From Schizochytrium sp. CCTCC M209059 (taxonomy: Eukaryota; Sar; Bigyra; Thraustochytrida; Thraustochytriidae): a DNA stretch of 64,000 nucleotides. Made by a program: the position numbers and the translations under genes. Under the pieces are notes generated by a model. The model was not told the origin of the DNA and did not search any database. It saw only the letters and a program-made list of their open reading frames with translations. Shown here piece after piece: positions 1 through 10,052 of the stretch (the stretch's first letter is position 1; every line of letters starts with the position of its first letter). The stretch is from contig KN805382.1 of the NCBI GenBank assembly GCA_000818945.1, positions 251,707 to 315,706 on the forward strand, written 5' to 3'.

Positions 1-1
1 A

Positions 2-895
2 AAGAGCTCCGACGAAGACGGTGCCGACGACTCCACTGCGGAGGAGGGCACCAAGACTGACGAGCGTTCGCTTTCCGAGAAGCTGACCTTGCTTCTCGAG
101 CTACTCGAATCACGCAACTCGATCGACGCTCGGCGCGAAGCCGAGCTCAGCTTTTGGATTTCCAAAAAGAAGCGACGCTCCAGCCAAGACAGGACTGTGC
201 TCGCGAACAATGATTTGCATCACGAAAACACGCACGAAGAGCATGCTGGTCCAACTCAAGACTCCGGTAGTGAGGTTGATGACGCCAAGACTTCTTCGAC
301 CAAGAGCTCAACGGGACGGCGTCGCCGATCATCAGCTACAGAGCTCTTCACACTGGACGAGGAAGAAATGGCTGAGCTCGATGAGGAAGACGTGACTGCT
401 GTTTCGGATGATCTTGAAACCTTTGAAATATCAACGGCGACCAAGCTCCATGAAATGTGGCGATCAAAGCGTGCTCGTCTCAGCGACGGAAGATTCGAGC
501 CTCGCATCAAGGTCATCAACAATACTGAGTATGACATTGCGAACCTTGAATTCCATCAGTTGCCGGACTACTTTAAGCTAGAAAACTTGCTTGCCTCGCA
601 CGCTGCCTGCGAGTCCATTCGCCGCTGCTGGAACCAAACCATGGGCGACACTCGCACAGAGAGATTGCGCAATCTTCGGAAAACGCTCAAGACCCCGAAC
701 TTCATCGAAAAGGCCAGCGCGGAACAGCATGATAACTGGCTCAAGCGCAATGGCAAGCTTCCCTGGGTCACTGACGAGCAGCGTGGCCGTTACGAAGATC
801 TTTCAGAAGAAGAGAAACAAAAGGATCGCGATATTGTTCTCGTTGGCATTGAAGTTTACCTCGAGACTCAGTTCTCTGACGACAAGGCGGTTTAA
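2..895 (+). CDS. 3' part of a gene with an RyR-like region
   Basis: The reading frame is open from the window edge to a TAA at 893-895, with no convincing ATG, so the 5' part lies outside the window. About 297 residues are visible. The first 140 are acidic and Ser/Lys-rich with a basic GRRRRSS stretch, probably disordered. The C-terminal half holds HEMWRSKR, then DGRFEPR, then DIANLEFHQLP, and later DNWLKRN with LSEEEKQKDRDIV. This order (H..W...R, DG.FEPR, a later EK..DR) resembles the repeats of ryanodine-receptor-type (RyR) domains, which also occur outside calcium channels. No membrane segment is visible. The domain call is inference from motif spacing; the cellular role is unknown. Confidence 0.5.
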   Translation, partial: KSSDEDGADDSTAEEGTKTDERSLSEKLTLLLELLESRNSIDARREAELSFWISKKKRRSSQDRTVLANNDLHHENTHEEHAGPTQDSGSEVDDAKTSSTKSSTGRRRRSSATELFTLDEEEMAELDEEDVTAVSDDLETFEISTATKLHEMWRSKRARLSDGRFEPRIKVINNTEYDIANLEFHQLPDYFKLENLLASHAACESIRRCWNQTMGDTRTERLRNLRKTLKTPNFIEKASAEQHDNWLKRNGKLPWVTDEQRGRYEDLSEEEKQKDRDIVLVGIEVYLETQFSDDKAV

Positions 896-1266
896 GTTTT
901 TCAAGGTTTAGGCGGAAAGAATCGTCTTTCACCCGAGAAGTAGGCTCATCTGAATATTTGGAATGGATTGGCTCACAATCAAGTCTTCCCCTTTGTACAA
1001 TCAACGATGCCCGTGTTGATCTCCAGCGAAGTCCTTGTGATGCGCAAAGACAAGTATCGGGCAGCAACACTCGCGGTAAAGTAAGCTTGTACACGTTTCT
1101 CCGCCAAACGTCGAAAGATCCGTCATCGATGGAAAGATTGTGAATAGAGTTGGAATAAAGAAAAAGGATAGGCCAGGATTAAAATCCCTGCTCTTTGGCG
1201 TGTGGCCAAGGTTGGAACGAATTACACAAAGACGAGGTATCCAATGGTTGAAACACAAAAAGTGTC
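896..1266. other. convergent intergenic region
   Basis: This is the shared 3' flank of the RyR-like gene and the minus-strand RABL6-like gene. Only short frames without coding character are present, and I see no RNA gene or repeat. Confidence 0.5.
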
Positions 1267-2619
1267 TCATCGCGTGTACTTTTCAACGAGACTTCGAGAG
1301 GCTTGCTGTTCGCGATAGTAGTCGTTTGAATCACAGTCCTCGTCACTCTCGACGTCGTCCAAAAATGCCTCCAAAGCATCCTTGGCGCGCAAATTTTCCT
1401 TGTCCTGTGGTACGCTTTTGCGCTCGACGCCAGACTTGTCGCTTGCAAGCTTCTTGCTGTGCGAAAGCTTTAGCGCACTAGGACTTGAAGAACTGTTGGT
1501 GCCGGTCGAGGTATGGTGTACAAGCCTCAGGGCATGCGATGAAGATTTCTCCATTTGAGCTTGGGTAGCCACGCTTGTTGAAGATGACGTGTCCCCGAGA
1601 ACCGCGGAGGAGTGATTTGCAGCCGATATCGGTGGCTTTGTTTCGACTGGAGCAAGCGAGGATAGAGATGTAAGAAAACGAGCATAATCTTGCTCTTGTA
1701 CCTTTGTAGAGAGAGATGCGCTTGCCTCTTGAAGTCTGGCTTCTGTCAACCGAAGCTGGTCCGCAAGGGTCTGGCGTCTTCGTCGCAAAAATGGGACCGA
1801 GAAGAACGAGTAGAGCAGATCAAGCCCAAATGAGTCCTTGAGCGAGCATCGAAAGTGCTGCAAGACGCCGAGACCGCTTTCACCTGCACCATCAAGCTCA
1901 CGGACCTCCTGAAGTGCTGTCTCAGCCTCTTCCATGGTGACAAGGTCATCGTGACTCGCCGAGGAGTGGTTCGTCTGACCTTCCAGGTCTGCGAAGTTGC
2001 GAAGAACAACGCATGGAAGATATGCGGGGGCAGCGCGAACAATTTCGAGGGCCTCTTGCCACGAAGAACGTTTTAATGGGTTGTACAAGACGACGATGCC
2101 GTCTGCGTCCCGATAAACGTCAACCTGGCGCGCATCGAGCGGGACGATCTTGGTGGCTCCGGACGAAGGTCGACGTCGCAACATTTGGAAGTGCGCGTCC
2201 GCAAGCGCAGCAGGGGCGTCTTCGTCGAGATTCGACGCTCGCTCACGTGCGATCCCAGCGAGCTCCTCCTCACTCGCGCCATTTGGGTCTGTCAGAGCGA
2301 TATCAACAACGTCCCAGGCCTCGAGCTTGACAATTTCCTCTGAAATGCGGTTGCGCCAGTGGACGTGTCCGACCGAAATTTCTGGCGTTGGGTGGTAGTC
2401 TACAAAGCTTTGCGGAGACTTTCCGCGAAGGCGCAGAAGGAGTGTTGTTTTCCCGCATCTCCTCGCGCCACGCAGGAGAATCTTCACGTTGCAGTTCACG
2501 CCTTGGCGCAGCCGCGCCTGCAGCCTTGGGTCGAGCTTAGAGAACGCGGGAGACCCTTCTCCTGACGCCGACGCCGACGCCGACGCCGACGCTGACGTCG
2601 ACGAGGTTGTGGCGCCCAT
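1267..2619 (-). CDS. RABL6: RABL6-like atypical small GTPase
   Basis: Predicted 450 aa. I chose the ATG at 2619 because the longer frame upstream uses no ATG. Residues 29-58 (LDPRLQARLRQGVNCNVKIL followed by RGARRCGKT) match the start of the RABL6/Parf GTPase domain, with a P-loop at 51-58 and the family's WDVVD motif at 102-106. The usual NKxD is replaced by NFAD. The C-terminal 200 residues are Ser/Thr-rich with an acidic end, as in RABL6. The protein begins MGATTS, a fit to the N-myristoylation consensus (Gly2, Ser6), followed by an Ala-Ser run encoded by a GACGCC-type repeat. It is divergent to the glycosyltransferase gene, with 149 bp between the start codons. RABL6 in animals is linked to cell-cycle control and trafficking; its role here is unknown. 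Confidence 0.85.
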   Translation of the reverse strand: MGATTSSTSASASASASASGEGSPAFSKLDPRLQARLRQGVNCNVKILLRGARRCGKTTLLLRLRGKSPQSFVDYHPTPEISVGHVHWRNRISEEIVKLEAWDVVDIALTDPNGASEEELAGIARERASNLDEDAPAALADAHFQMLRRRPSSGATKIVPLDARQVDVYRDADGIVVLYNPLKRSSWQEALEIVRAAPAYLPCVVLRNFADLEGQTNHSSASHDDLVTMEEAETALQEVRELDGAGESGLGVLQHFRCSLKDSFGLDLLYSFFSVPFLRRRRQTLADQLRLTEARLQEASASLSTKVQEQDYARFLTSLSSLAPVETKPPISAANHSSAVLGDTSSSTSVATQAQMEKSSSHALRLVHHTSTGTNSSSSPSALKLSHSKKLASDKSGVERKSVPQDKENLRAKDALEAFLDDVESDEDCDSNDYYREQQASRSLVEKYTR

Positions 2620-2768
2620 GGCTGCTTCTACGCAATTGTTTGGTTTGTTTTGCCCTGCGAGGCACGGTGACCGACCCCTTTCGTCAGTCAGTGCTTTCCA
2701 ACAAAGTGAATCTGGTTCGCTGCTGCCTGGCAAAGGCTTAGACCGTGACTTCCACTCGGTGGGACTCC
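2620..2768. promoter_or_regulatory. short bidirectional promoter region
   Basis: These 149 bp separate the start codons of the RABL6-like gene (minus) and the glycosyltransferase gene (plus), so both promoters and 5' UTRs must fit here or overlap the genes. I see no clear TATA box. Confidence 0.4.
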
Positions 2769-3779
2769 ATGCGCCGCGCTGTGCGATGGCTGCCGGCAGC
2801 GGCAGTCGCGGTTACGGGCATCTACGTGGCTCCGTTCTTGCCGGGGTCAGACTGCTGGCCTCTTGCGCTCAAACGAGTTGCAACACGAACTTTGCTCACG
2901 GAGCACCGCCTTGGAGACTTTCAGCCAAAGCGACAGCAGCGAGAAAATGAGCAACAGAAGGAGCAAGAGCAGGGTCTGCAGGATCTGCGAGATGAATCTT
3001 TGTCGAGTAATCGACTGAGCGTTGTCGTGCCCGTGTACAATGAAGGCGCGCAAGGCGTACGTACATTGGTAGAATCCTTGTATAGTGCTGCCCAGGATCC
3101 CCGTCGACTGGAGATCGTTTTGATCGACGCGAACTGCAAGGATGATTCCTTCGCTGATGGTCGTGACGCCTTGCAGCGCAAGGCTCCCAATGCAACACTG
3201 AGAATCGAGAAATCGACCTCTGGAAGAGGTCACGCACTTCAGCGCGGAGCTCAAGTGGCTTCTGCAGAGAACCTGCTCTTTGTTCATTCCGATTGTGTCC
3301 TTCCTCCTGGGTATGATGCAGAAGTTTGTAACGCGCTGGCAAATGAGCGAATATTGATGACTGCATTCTCCTTTGGAATCAATGACGCTTTACTTGACGA
3401 GTCTCGAGAAGATACTGCCCATTTGAAACGTCGATTCCGCCGCCTCGAGCGCTTGACCAACATTAGAGCGCGGTGGCTGTGGCTGCCGTATGGAGACCAG
3501 ACTTTTGGAATTCGCCGTGATGAATATCATCGTCTTGGCGGATTCGAGGCCATGCCGATGATGGAAGACTTCGCGCTGGTGACAAAGGCAAGAGACGTGG
3601 CTCTACATGAAGGCTCACGCGTTTGTATCCTCGAAAGTAGCGCACTTTGTTCGCCTCGCCGTTGGCAGGACAAAGGCATTCTTGCTAATTCTCTACGCAA
3701 TTGGATGTTCGTGGCAGCATTTGTTCTCGGCGGCCTAACCCCAGAGGAAATCTTCCGCATGTACTACCGGTCGAGCTAG
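2769..3779 (+). CDS. family 2 glycosyltransferase, bacterial TIGR04283-like
   Basis: Predicted 336 aa from the ATG at 2769; an upstream in-frame GTG is ignored. Residues 4-25 form a hydrophobic signal-anchor-like segment, followed by a Gln/Glu-rich linker. The GT-A core begins at about residue 83 (LSVVVPVYNEG), with DANCKDDS, then LLFVHSDCVLPPGY, YGDQTFGIRR, MPMMEDFAL and a closing ARRW-type element. This order matches the bacterial rSAM/selenodomain-associated transferase 2 family rather than typical eukaryotic GT2 enzymes such as dolichol-phosphate mannosyltransferase. Donor and acceptor are unknown. The bacterial-like core with an added N-terminal anchor suggests ancient transfer; this is inference. 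Confidence 0.8.
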   Translation: MRRAVRWLPAAAVAVTGIYVAPFLPGSDCWPLALKRVATRTLLTEHRLGDFQPKRQQRENEQQKEQEQGLQDLRDESLSSNRLSVVVPVYNEGAQGVRTLVESLYSAAQDPRRLEIVLIDANCKDDSFADGRDALQRKAPNATLRIEKSTSGRGHALQRGAQVASAENLLFVHSDCVLPPGYDAEVCNALANERILMTAFSFGINDALLDESREDTAHLKRRFRRLERLTNIRARWLWLPYGDQTFGIRRDEYHRLGGFEAMPMMEDFALVTKARDVALHEGSRVCILESSALCSPRRWQDKGILANSLRNWMFVAAFVLGGLTPEEIFRMYYRSS

Positions 3780-4133
3780 GCCAAGCGGTGTTTGAATGAG
3801 GTCCTACCGCTGGATCGATACGTCGTCATCTAGTGAGATTAAAGTAAAAACTCGTTGCTCGCTCTGTTCATCAATCTTTCCTTTTTTTTCTCCGTGGTAC
3901 TCGCCGCCTTTCCTTCAAGCTCTTTACATGCTCTCGGCTGGCCTGCTGGCTGGTCTCACGTTCCCCTCCGCTCCTTGCCTTCTCGCAGCGGCTCCCTTAT
4001 AAACGAGGTTACTCTCCCCTTCGCTAGGACTATTTTGCACACGCGGGTGGTGCGAACGTTAGCGCCTCCGGGCGCGGCGACAGTCTTGTACGCGCTCTCT
4101 TTATCTTCGAGACGCGTGTGCGTGATACCGGAA
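3780..4133. other. intergenic region upstream of the tRNA-like gene
   Basis: No protein-coding signal. Pyrimidine-rich tracts are present, with no recognisable element before the tRNA-Leu-like sequence. Confidence 0.4.
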
Positions 4134-4267
4134 GCAGGGTTGTCCGAGTGGTCTAAGGAGTCGCACTTAAGCGCCTTAATCGGCGAGTCTATGCGATGGC
4201 GAGAGCCTCGCGGGTTGTACGTGAGAACACACTGGTAATGGTCATATGGGCGAAATCCTAACACTGC
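4134..4267 (+). tRNA. tRNA-Leu(UAA)-like gene with intron and aberrant T-arm
   Basis: Acceptor 5' strand GCAGGGT (4134-4140) is followed by a Leu-type D-arm with stem TCC/GGA and GAGTGGTCTAA. Anticodon stem TCGCA (4161-4165) pairs with TGCGA (4192-4196). The anticodon TAA is at 4168-4170 and a 19-nt intron at 4172-4190 sits at the canonical 37/38 site; its CCTTAA can pair with the anticodon loop, as in eukaryotic tRNA introns. The long variable arm GCGAG/CTCGC (4199-4203/4207-4211) is perfect. The T-arm is not normal: GGGTT (4212-4216) can pair with AATCC (4254-4258) but 37 nt lie between. ACACTGC (4261-4267) could close six of seven acceptor pairs. It is either a decayed tRNA or one interrupted in the T-loop. 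Confidence 0.6.
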
Positions 4268-4658
4268 TATCGACTTCACAGCGAACCCCGTACTCTGCAC
4301 CTTAAAAAAAAACACCATTCCCGAGAGCGCAAGTAGCAGGAGCGCTCTTGGGTTTCTTTTTTGTTTTTTATTGAGCTCCGCTTCCTCCCTCGCGGGGGTG
4401 ATGAGGCCGCAAGTTGTTCTGGCCCCTGGGTCGGGAGATCGTTAGTTGCTCTTGTTCACGTCGATCACTGGGCTGGAAAGTCGGGCGCCCGCATGCACGG
4501 AGGAGAAGCGGGAAAGGCGGTGGGGATTGCGAGAGCTAGAAGTCAGGCAGAGCAATGCGGAATCCAAAGGAATATATGATGGAAAGACAGACAGGAGAGA
4601 GAGGAGCTGAGAGGAGACAATAGTCAGATCAGTTGCTCTTGTTTTTTTTTTTTAAGGA
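4268..4658. other. intergenic region 3' of BRCA2
   Basis: No coding potential. An oligo-T run near 4355-4370 could act as an RNA polymerase III terminator for the tRNA-like gene, and another T run lies at 4641-4652 just beyond the BRCA2 stop. Confidence 0.35.
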
Positions 4659-5171
4659 TCATTTCACGGGCGATTTGAAGGCAGCCGAGATGGCAGAGGC
4701 AGACGCAGAAGTGGTGGCCCAATTCGGCTGCAAGAGAGTGCCGTCGGCCACGTCGAAGTGAAGCGCAAAGACAGCCTCATCAGCGTTGATGTGCTTCGAA
4801 ATTAACTCCAAGGCTTCCGCAGGATGTGCCATCTGAGGGTACAATTTGGCCAGAGGCTCGTGCTCCAGCGCTGTCTGAACATCTTGGTACGGAATAGCGG
4901 CCTTGATACGTACAATACATGTCTGATGCGCGCCTCTGAACCGAATCAGGTCTCCTGTCCGCAGGCCTTGAATCGCTTCGGTGGTGCGTCGGATGTCGAT
5001 CGTCTTCCTCGCGACCATGATGCTTGACATTTCGTCACTTCGTGTGAAGAGAGTCAATAGTCTTTCATCGTCGTGCGCAACAGTCTTGTGTTGTAGCTGT
5101 GGAGGCTGGTGCTGGCGCTGGTAGACTCGCTGCTGGTACTGGTGCTGATGCTGGTGATGCTGAAGTGGTCG

Positions 5172-5230
<59 letters not shown>

Positions 5231-8200
5231 GATGATGATGATGATGATACTGGCGGTTAGTCTGCTGCTGCTGCTGCTGCTGCTGCTGGTGGTGGATTTG
5301 TTGCTGGTGGTGGATTTGTTGCTGCTGCTGCTTTTGAGCCGCTAGTCTCGCCTTGTGCTGCTCACGCCATTGCGCCTGTTTTTCTTGCTGCAAACGAAGT
5401 CGCTCCTGTCGTTGAAGTTCATGAGGCGTAAGTTGCGTGCTCATAGCGCCCACCCTTGACGATGCCTGCGAGACTTGTTGCGGGGTCGCTCGTCCTCGCG
5501 TTCCCGAAATCGGGACCTCCAGCCGTACCTGGGTTTTAGACATTACTGGTGTCATAGGCGCCCCGGGCACCTTGGACATCCCCGGTGTCATAGGCACCCC
5601 TGGAGTCATTGGTATTCCTGACGTCTTCACTGGCGTCTTCGCCGACGTCTTCATTGAGCTTTTCACTGGCGTCTTCGCCAGCGTCTCCATTGAAGATCTT
5701 ACTGGCGCCTTCGCACGCATCTGCATCGGCACTGCAGTGGCAGCAATGAAGGATTTTACAGTCTCTGCAGCTCGAGCAAGCGTGTCTTGACTCGCTGGAG
5801 TTTGCAAGAACGCACAAAGACTTGCAACCTGCGAATCGAACGCACGCCACCGGGCTTCAGCGAGTACCGTGCTACTTGGATTCAAAACAAGAGCGCTATG
5901 GTGGTACTCGCCACAGGCGAAAAATTTCGAGGTCGGGTCACGTGGTTGCACAAGCAGATCCCGGCCGCAGACGATGGGCATCGAGTCCTCCTCAATTCCA
6001 TTTGTTCGAATGTGCGTCACGTCAAGTGCCGAATGAGGTCCTAAATTTACTGACACAATGTCAGACGCTCCAGCGGGACCACAAAGGAAGGCATGACGAC
6101 CCGTTATGTGGACGAGCACGCCAACAAGGTCGATAAAGGGGCAGCCAATATCCTGGGCACGACACAAGTCCGTCACAGTCAACACCGAGCGAGTCTGCAC
6201 AGCGTTCGCGTCCGGATACACCTTTTCGAGCAACTTGAACCGGGTCTCCTTGCCTGCATTCAGCGAAATCGTCCGAGCTAGGCTCGGCTTGCTTGTCCTG
6301 ACTACCGTGAGAGCGTGCAGCGCCAAATACGAGCCTTCGGGATACATGCGCGCAAAGTCGCGAGGTGGATTCCACATGGTGAGCTCTGCGAAGTTGTCGA
6401 ACCCCGGCTGCTGCAATAGAACTCGAAGCTTTGTTTTAATTTCTCGACGACCAGGCACCCTCGGATCATCAAGTAGCGCATTAGAAACGGCATCCCTCCG
6501 ACGCTGGACAATGGCTTCACGCGCACGCATTTTCGCAGACCCGCCAGATCCCTGCGAAAGATCTTCCCACGAATTCTCGTGCTCTGCAATGATGGCGTCT
6601 CGCGCCTGGCACACTGACTCCTCGTACTTGCGTCGCGCTGCATCCTCTTCTTCTGCAGTCCGTGTAATCCAGTGCCCGCTTTGAACATCGCGCTCACAAT
6701 ACAAAAGTGCAAAGTGCCGCACCAGAACAGCTCGCAACCCGGGCACGCTTGTCCCAGCCGATGGCTGCACATGCCTGAGCTGCTTATAGAGAACAGGCTC
6801 CGCCTGGAAGCCAAGTTTTGTTTGCCAGGCAGCAGGAAAGGTACAATTCTGGGACAGACGTAAGCGTGGTTCAGGACGCGCGCCTGGCGCTGATTCGATG
6901 AGAGGGTTGTTTGTCGCTACCTCGAGGGGACTCACGCCTTCTTCATTGTTGATCATCACCGCGCCACAGACATGAATTTTACTGCCAACAGAAATTCGCT
7001 TTTTCGCGATGTACCGTTGAAGACAGGAGTCCACGGAGACTTGCACTGCGTACCAGCCATCGGTGAGGACGAGGTGATGCGCGGACCCGTGGCGTGCGAT
7101 AGATGCGACACAGAGCACCATATGCATTGCAGCCGGTGCGTCTTTTTCAAGCACCTTGCGCAGCGCTGGCCTTTCTGCGCGGACCAGCTCGCGGTCATAC
7201 CGATATTTGAGATCAAAGACGACATTGCCAAGGGTGCAGGCGTCAGCAAGAGCAGGCGACGCTGCACCAAGAACCCGCTGATACGCAGCAAGCTTCCAGA
7301 CGATCCATCGATAGTGATTTGCCGTCCACGCATCCGTCACAAGCTCTTCATCAACGCCATCCGTGTCAAGAAGAACGCGCCGAGCAACTTGGTAGGTACC
7401 TTCTGCAGATGCAGTCGGCGCCACACTCTCGATATCGCCAGAATCCGGATTGAAGCGAACTCGGCCCGAGGTTTCTGCATTCAACGCGAGGAGCCAACGA
7501 GGTGACCCCGACTCGAGTGCAGCCTCACGGATGCTGGCTGTCGACGGTCGTCTGTCCATGACGAATCCGGCATACTCCTCAAGATTTTGACGACCGGCTC
7601 GTTTGACAGCATCGTAGACGCCCAGCGACGCCTTGCACTCCTCATTGTGGCTTGTCTTGCGTTTCTTGGAGTCACTCGACAATGCATTACAGTTGCCATA
7701 CATTATACCTTTCAATTTCGGCGGCGCACTCGCTGACGAAAAATTGCCAGAGGCCTCTCGGTAACCCTTCTTAAATGGAGTTACGAATGCACGCGGCCGT
7801 TTAGGACGCCTCTTTTCACTCAGCGTCTTGGGTCGCAATTCCGGCAAGCGAGGATTCCCGCCTGGTGTCCTTTGCAGCGTAGCACCTACACTTGCATTCG
7901 CGCGCGATCGAAGCGGCGTTGCAGCCCCAGCCGTAGCACTGTCTTCCATGCTCGCGCTGACCTCACCCTTTGAAGCAGTTGTTGGAGAAGGACCCATGCT
8001 CTTTTCGGCATTCCTGAGAGCCGCCTCGCTAATGTTGACCTTCTTCCCAGCGCCCGTCGAGAAAAGGCTGGGGGTCGATGATGATGCGAGGGACTTTTGA
8101 GCATTGTCGAGCGCCGTTTGACTAATATTGACCTTCTTTCCTGCGCCCGTGGAAAAGAGACTGGGCGTTGATGATGATGCGAGAGACTTTTGAGCATCAT

Positions 8201-10052
8201 CGAGCGCCGTTTGACTAATGTTAACCTTCTTTCCTGCGCCCGTGGAAAAGAGACTGGGCGTTGATGATGATGCGAGGGACTTTTGAGCATTGTCGAGCGC
8301 CGTTTGACTAATGTTAACCTTCTTTCCTGCGCCCGTGGAAAAGAGACTGGGGGTTGTTGACGATGCGAGAGACTTTTGAGCATTATCGAGCGCCGTTTGA
8401 CTAATATTGACCTTCTTCCCTGCGCCTGTGGAAAAGAGACTGGGGGTCGTGGATGCAGGAAGCGGCCCATTTGCAGTCTGTAGAGGACGCTGTTCATTCA
8501 CGATCTGCAAAGCTTGACGATGGACGCCAGTAGTTCCATTCTCAGCTCCTGCAGCTGGTAATTGCGGGGACGCTGTCAATGCAAGTGATTCTTTTGCCTT
8601 CTTCAATGACTGTCGGTTAATGGTGATCCTCTTACCTGCGCCCGTTGAGAACAGGCTTGGTGTGGTGGTCTCGGCAGATGGTACATTAGAACCTGACACG
8701 GTCTTGGGTCGACTTAAATCGTTAGCGCAGAGAGAAGTCGAGGCAGCGAGAGCAGAAGCTGCCTTGGCGCTGTTGACCCCGTCCCCGGCAGCATCTTCGT
8801 GCACTTCGTCCGAAGTCTGCTCGCGTTTCCAATGCTTCTTAAATGCGCTCGTAGTTCGCGTTGGGATCTGCGAACCCTCAAATGCGCCTTCATTTGATAC
8901 TGAGTCCAACGATGCATGGAGACGTCGTATCGCGTCATTCAGCGATGAGGTCTTTAGATGTACCCTTTTGCCAGCTCCAGTTGAAAATAAACTTGCCGTC
9001 ATCATGGACAACTCAGGTTTCTGACACGTCTGAGGATGCTTGTGTGAGCTTTTGTCCGCTTCGACCAAACGTTCGTGACGACTTGCACTTGCATTCTCTG
9101 CACCGGCATTTAAAAGGGGACCACTTGTCTGTTCGCTATTTCTACATGTAGCACGACGTGTCGCAGCCGATGGTGGGGCCATGCCTTGCGCAGGGCGGAT
9201 TGCCTTCCCAAGTTTGTCCACATCTTCGGTCTGCGAAGCGTCCAAGCCGGTATCGAGCTTAAGTCCATAAGAACTACACACTTCTGAGTTACAATCACCA
9301 TTTTCCTTGTCGTTGACGGGAGAGGTCCCAGCGTGTTTCCCACGCGGCGCATGGCGGATCGTGTCTTCTTCATCGAGAAGAACCTCATCCTGATGACCAC
9401 TCGTGGCGTGACGTTCTTGCAGTCCTTCAAACTCCGAATCAGGCGACGCTGCAGTAGCCAATGCTGATGCAGACGAGACAGCACGGCCCGGTCGTGGTCT
9501 CTTCACTCCTTTCGACGCCGATGAGGACATGGCCCGGGTCGTAGGGAGAGAGGATGAGGCGATGGCGGACTCGCTGTTGGCTGCGCCGAGCGGTGACCTG
9601 ACGCTGCAAGAGTCTTCATTTCCCTCCTGTGAAGAATAAGGCGATTGGCTCAGTTCAAAGTCGTAGCGAAACTGAACCATTGGCGTGCGCTGACGCAATG
9701 GAGTCCACGAAGGTGCCTCAGGTGAGTTTAACGGGTTGTCGGCGCGATCTGACTTGCTTTTTATGGACTCGGAGTGCGCGCACGTTTTATCGCTTCCGAG
9801 ACAGTCGTCATCTTTTGTCTTGCATATGTGCTGGTCGCTGGCGTCATGACTCAGTTTACGATCGCTGTATGGTACATTGGGGCGCGCTTGTAAGTGTCCT
9901 TCGAGACTTGCGTCATGCTCAACCTCGTCACCATTTTGGGCGTTTTGGTGGTCCTCTTGACTCTCATTTTCAAGCTCATCGTCGCTGAGATCTGCCAGAA
10001 GATCCGGGCTTTGTGAACCACTTTCCGCGGCAATCTCCTCGAGCCCGACCAT
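4659..10052 (-). CDS. BRCA2: BRCA2 with seven BRC repeats and a C-terminal ASCH-like domain
   Basis: Single open frame of 1797 aa from the ATG at 10052. BRCA2 loads RAD51 onto single-stranded DNA in homologous recombination. Seven BRC repeats with the core SLFSTGAGK are visible: one near residue 353, one near 465, and five nearly identical tandem copies at about 534-690. The DNA-binding region follows: helical domain from about 830 with ANHYRWIVWKLAAYQRVLG near 905, first OB fold (LTDGWYAVQVSVD near 980), WQTKLGF, and two further OB-like stretches with a charged helical insert at about 1125-1190, to about 1420. A Thr-Pro/Lys linker and a Gln/His tract (about 1570-1640) lead to an ASCH-like domain at about 1670-1770: KTIDIRR, LRTGDLIRFRG and EPLAKLYPQM. 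No intron is needed, so the fusion is read directly. Confidence 0.93.
5109..5340 (-). repeat. Gln/His codon repeat tract within BRCA2
   Basis: On the minus strand this reads as CAG and CAC/CAT blocks and an uninterrupted CAA run (about 5173-5232, some 20 codons), giving poly-Gln and poly-His between the DNA-binding region and the ASCH-like domain. Purity of the CAA block implies recent slippage. On the plus strand it produces a spurious leucine-rich frame. Confidence 0.9.
7990..8455 (-). repeat. tandem 93-bp BRC repeat units in BRCA2
   Basis: Five consecutive units of 31 codons, each encoding SLFSTGAGKKVNIS plus a helix ending AQKSLASS. The spacing is exact: the same sequence starts at 8158 and at 8251. 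The middle units differ at only a few bases, whereas the two outlying BRC repeats nearer the N-terminus are divergent. This indicates recent duplication or gene conversion. Confidence 0.9.

Noticed and set aside
5109..5345. Leucine-rich plus-strand frame
   Set aside because: Antisense image of the BRCA2 Gln/His tract.
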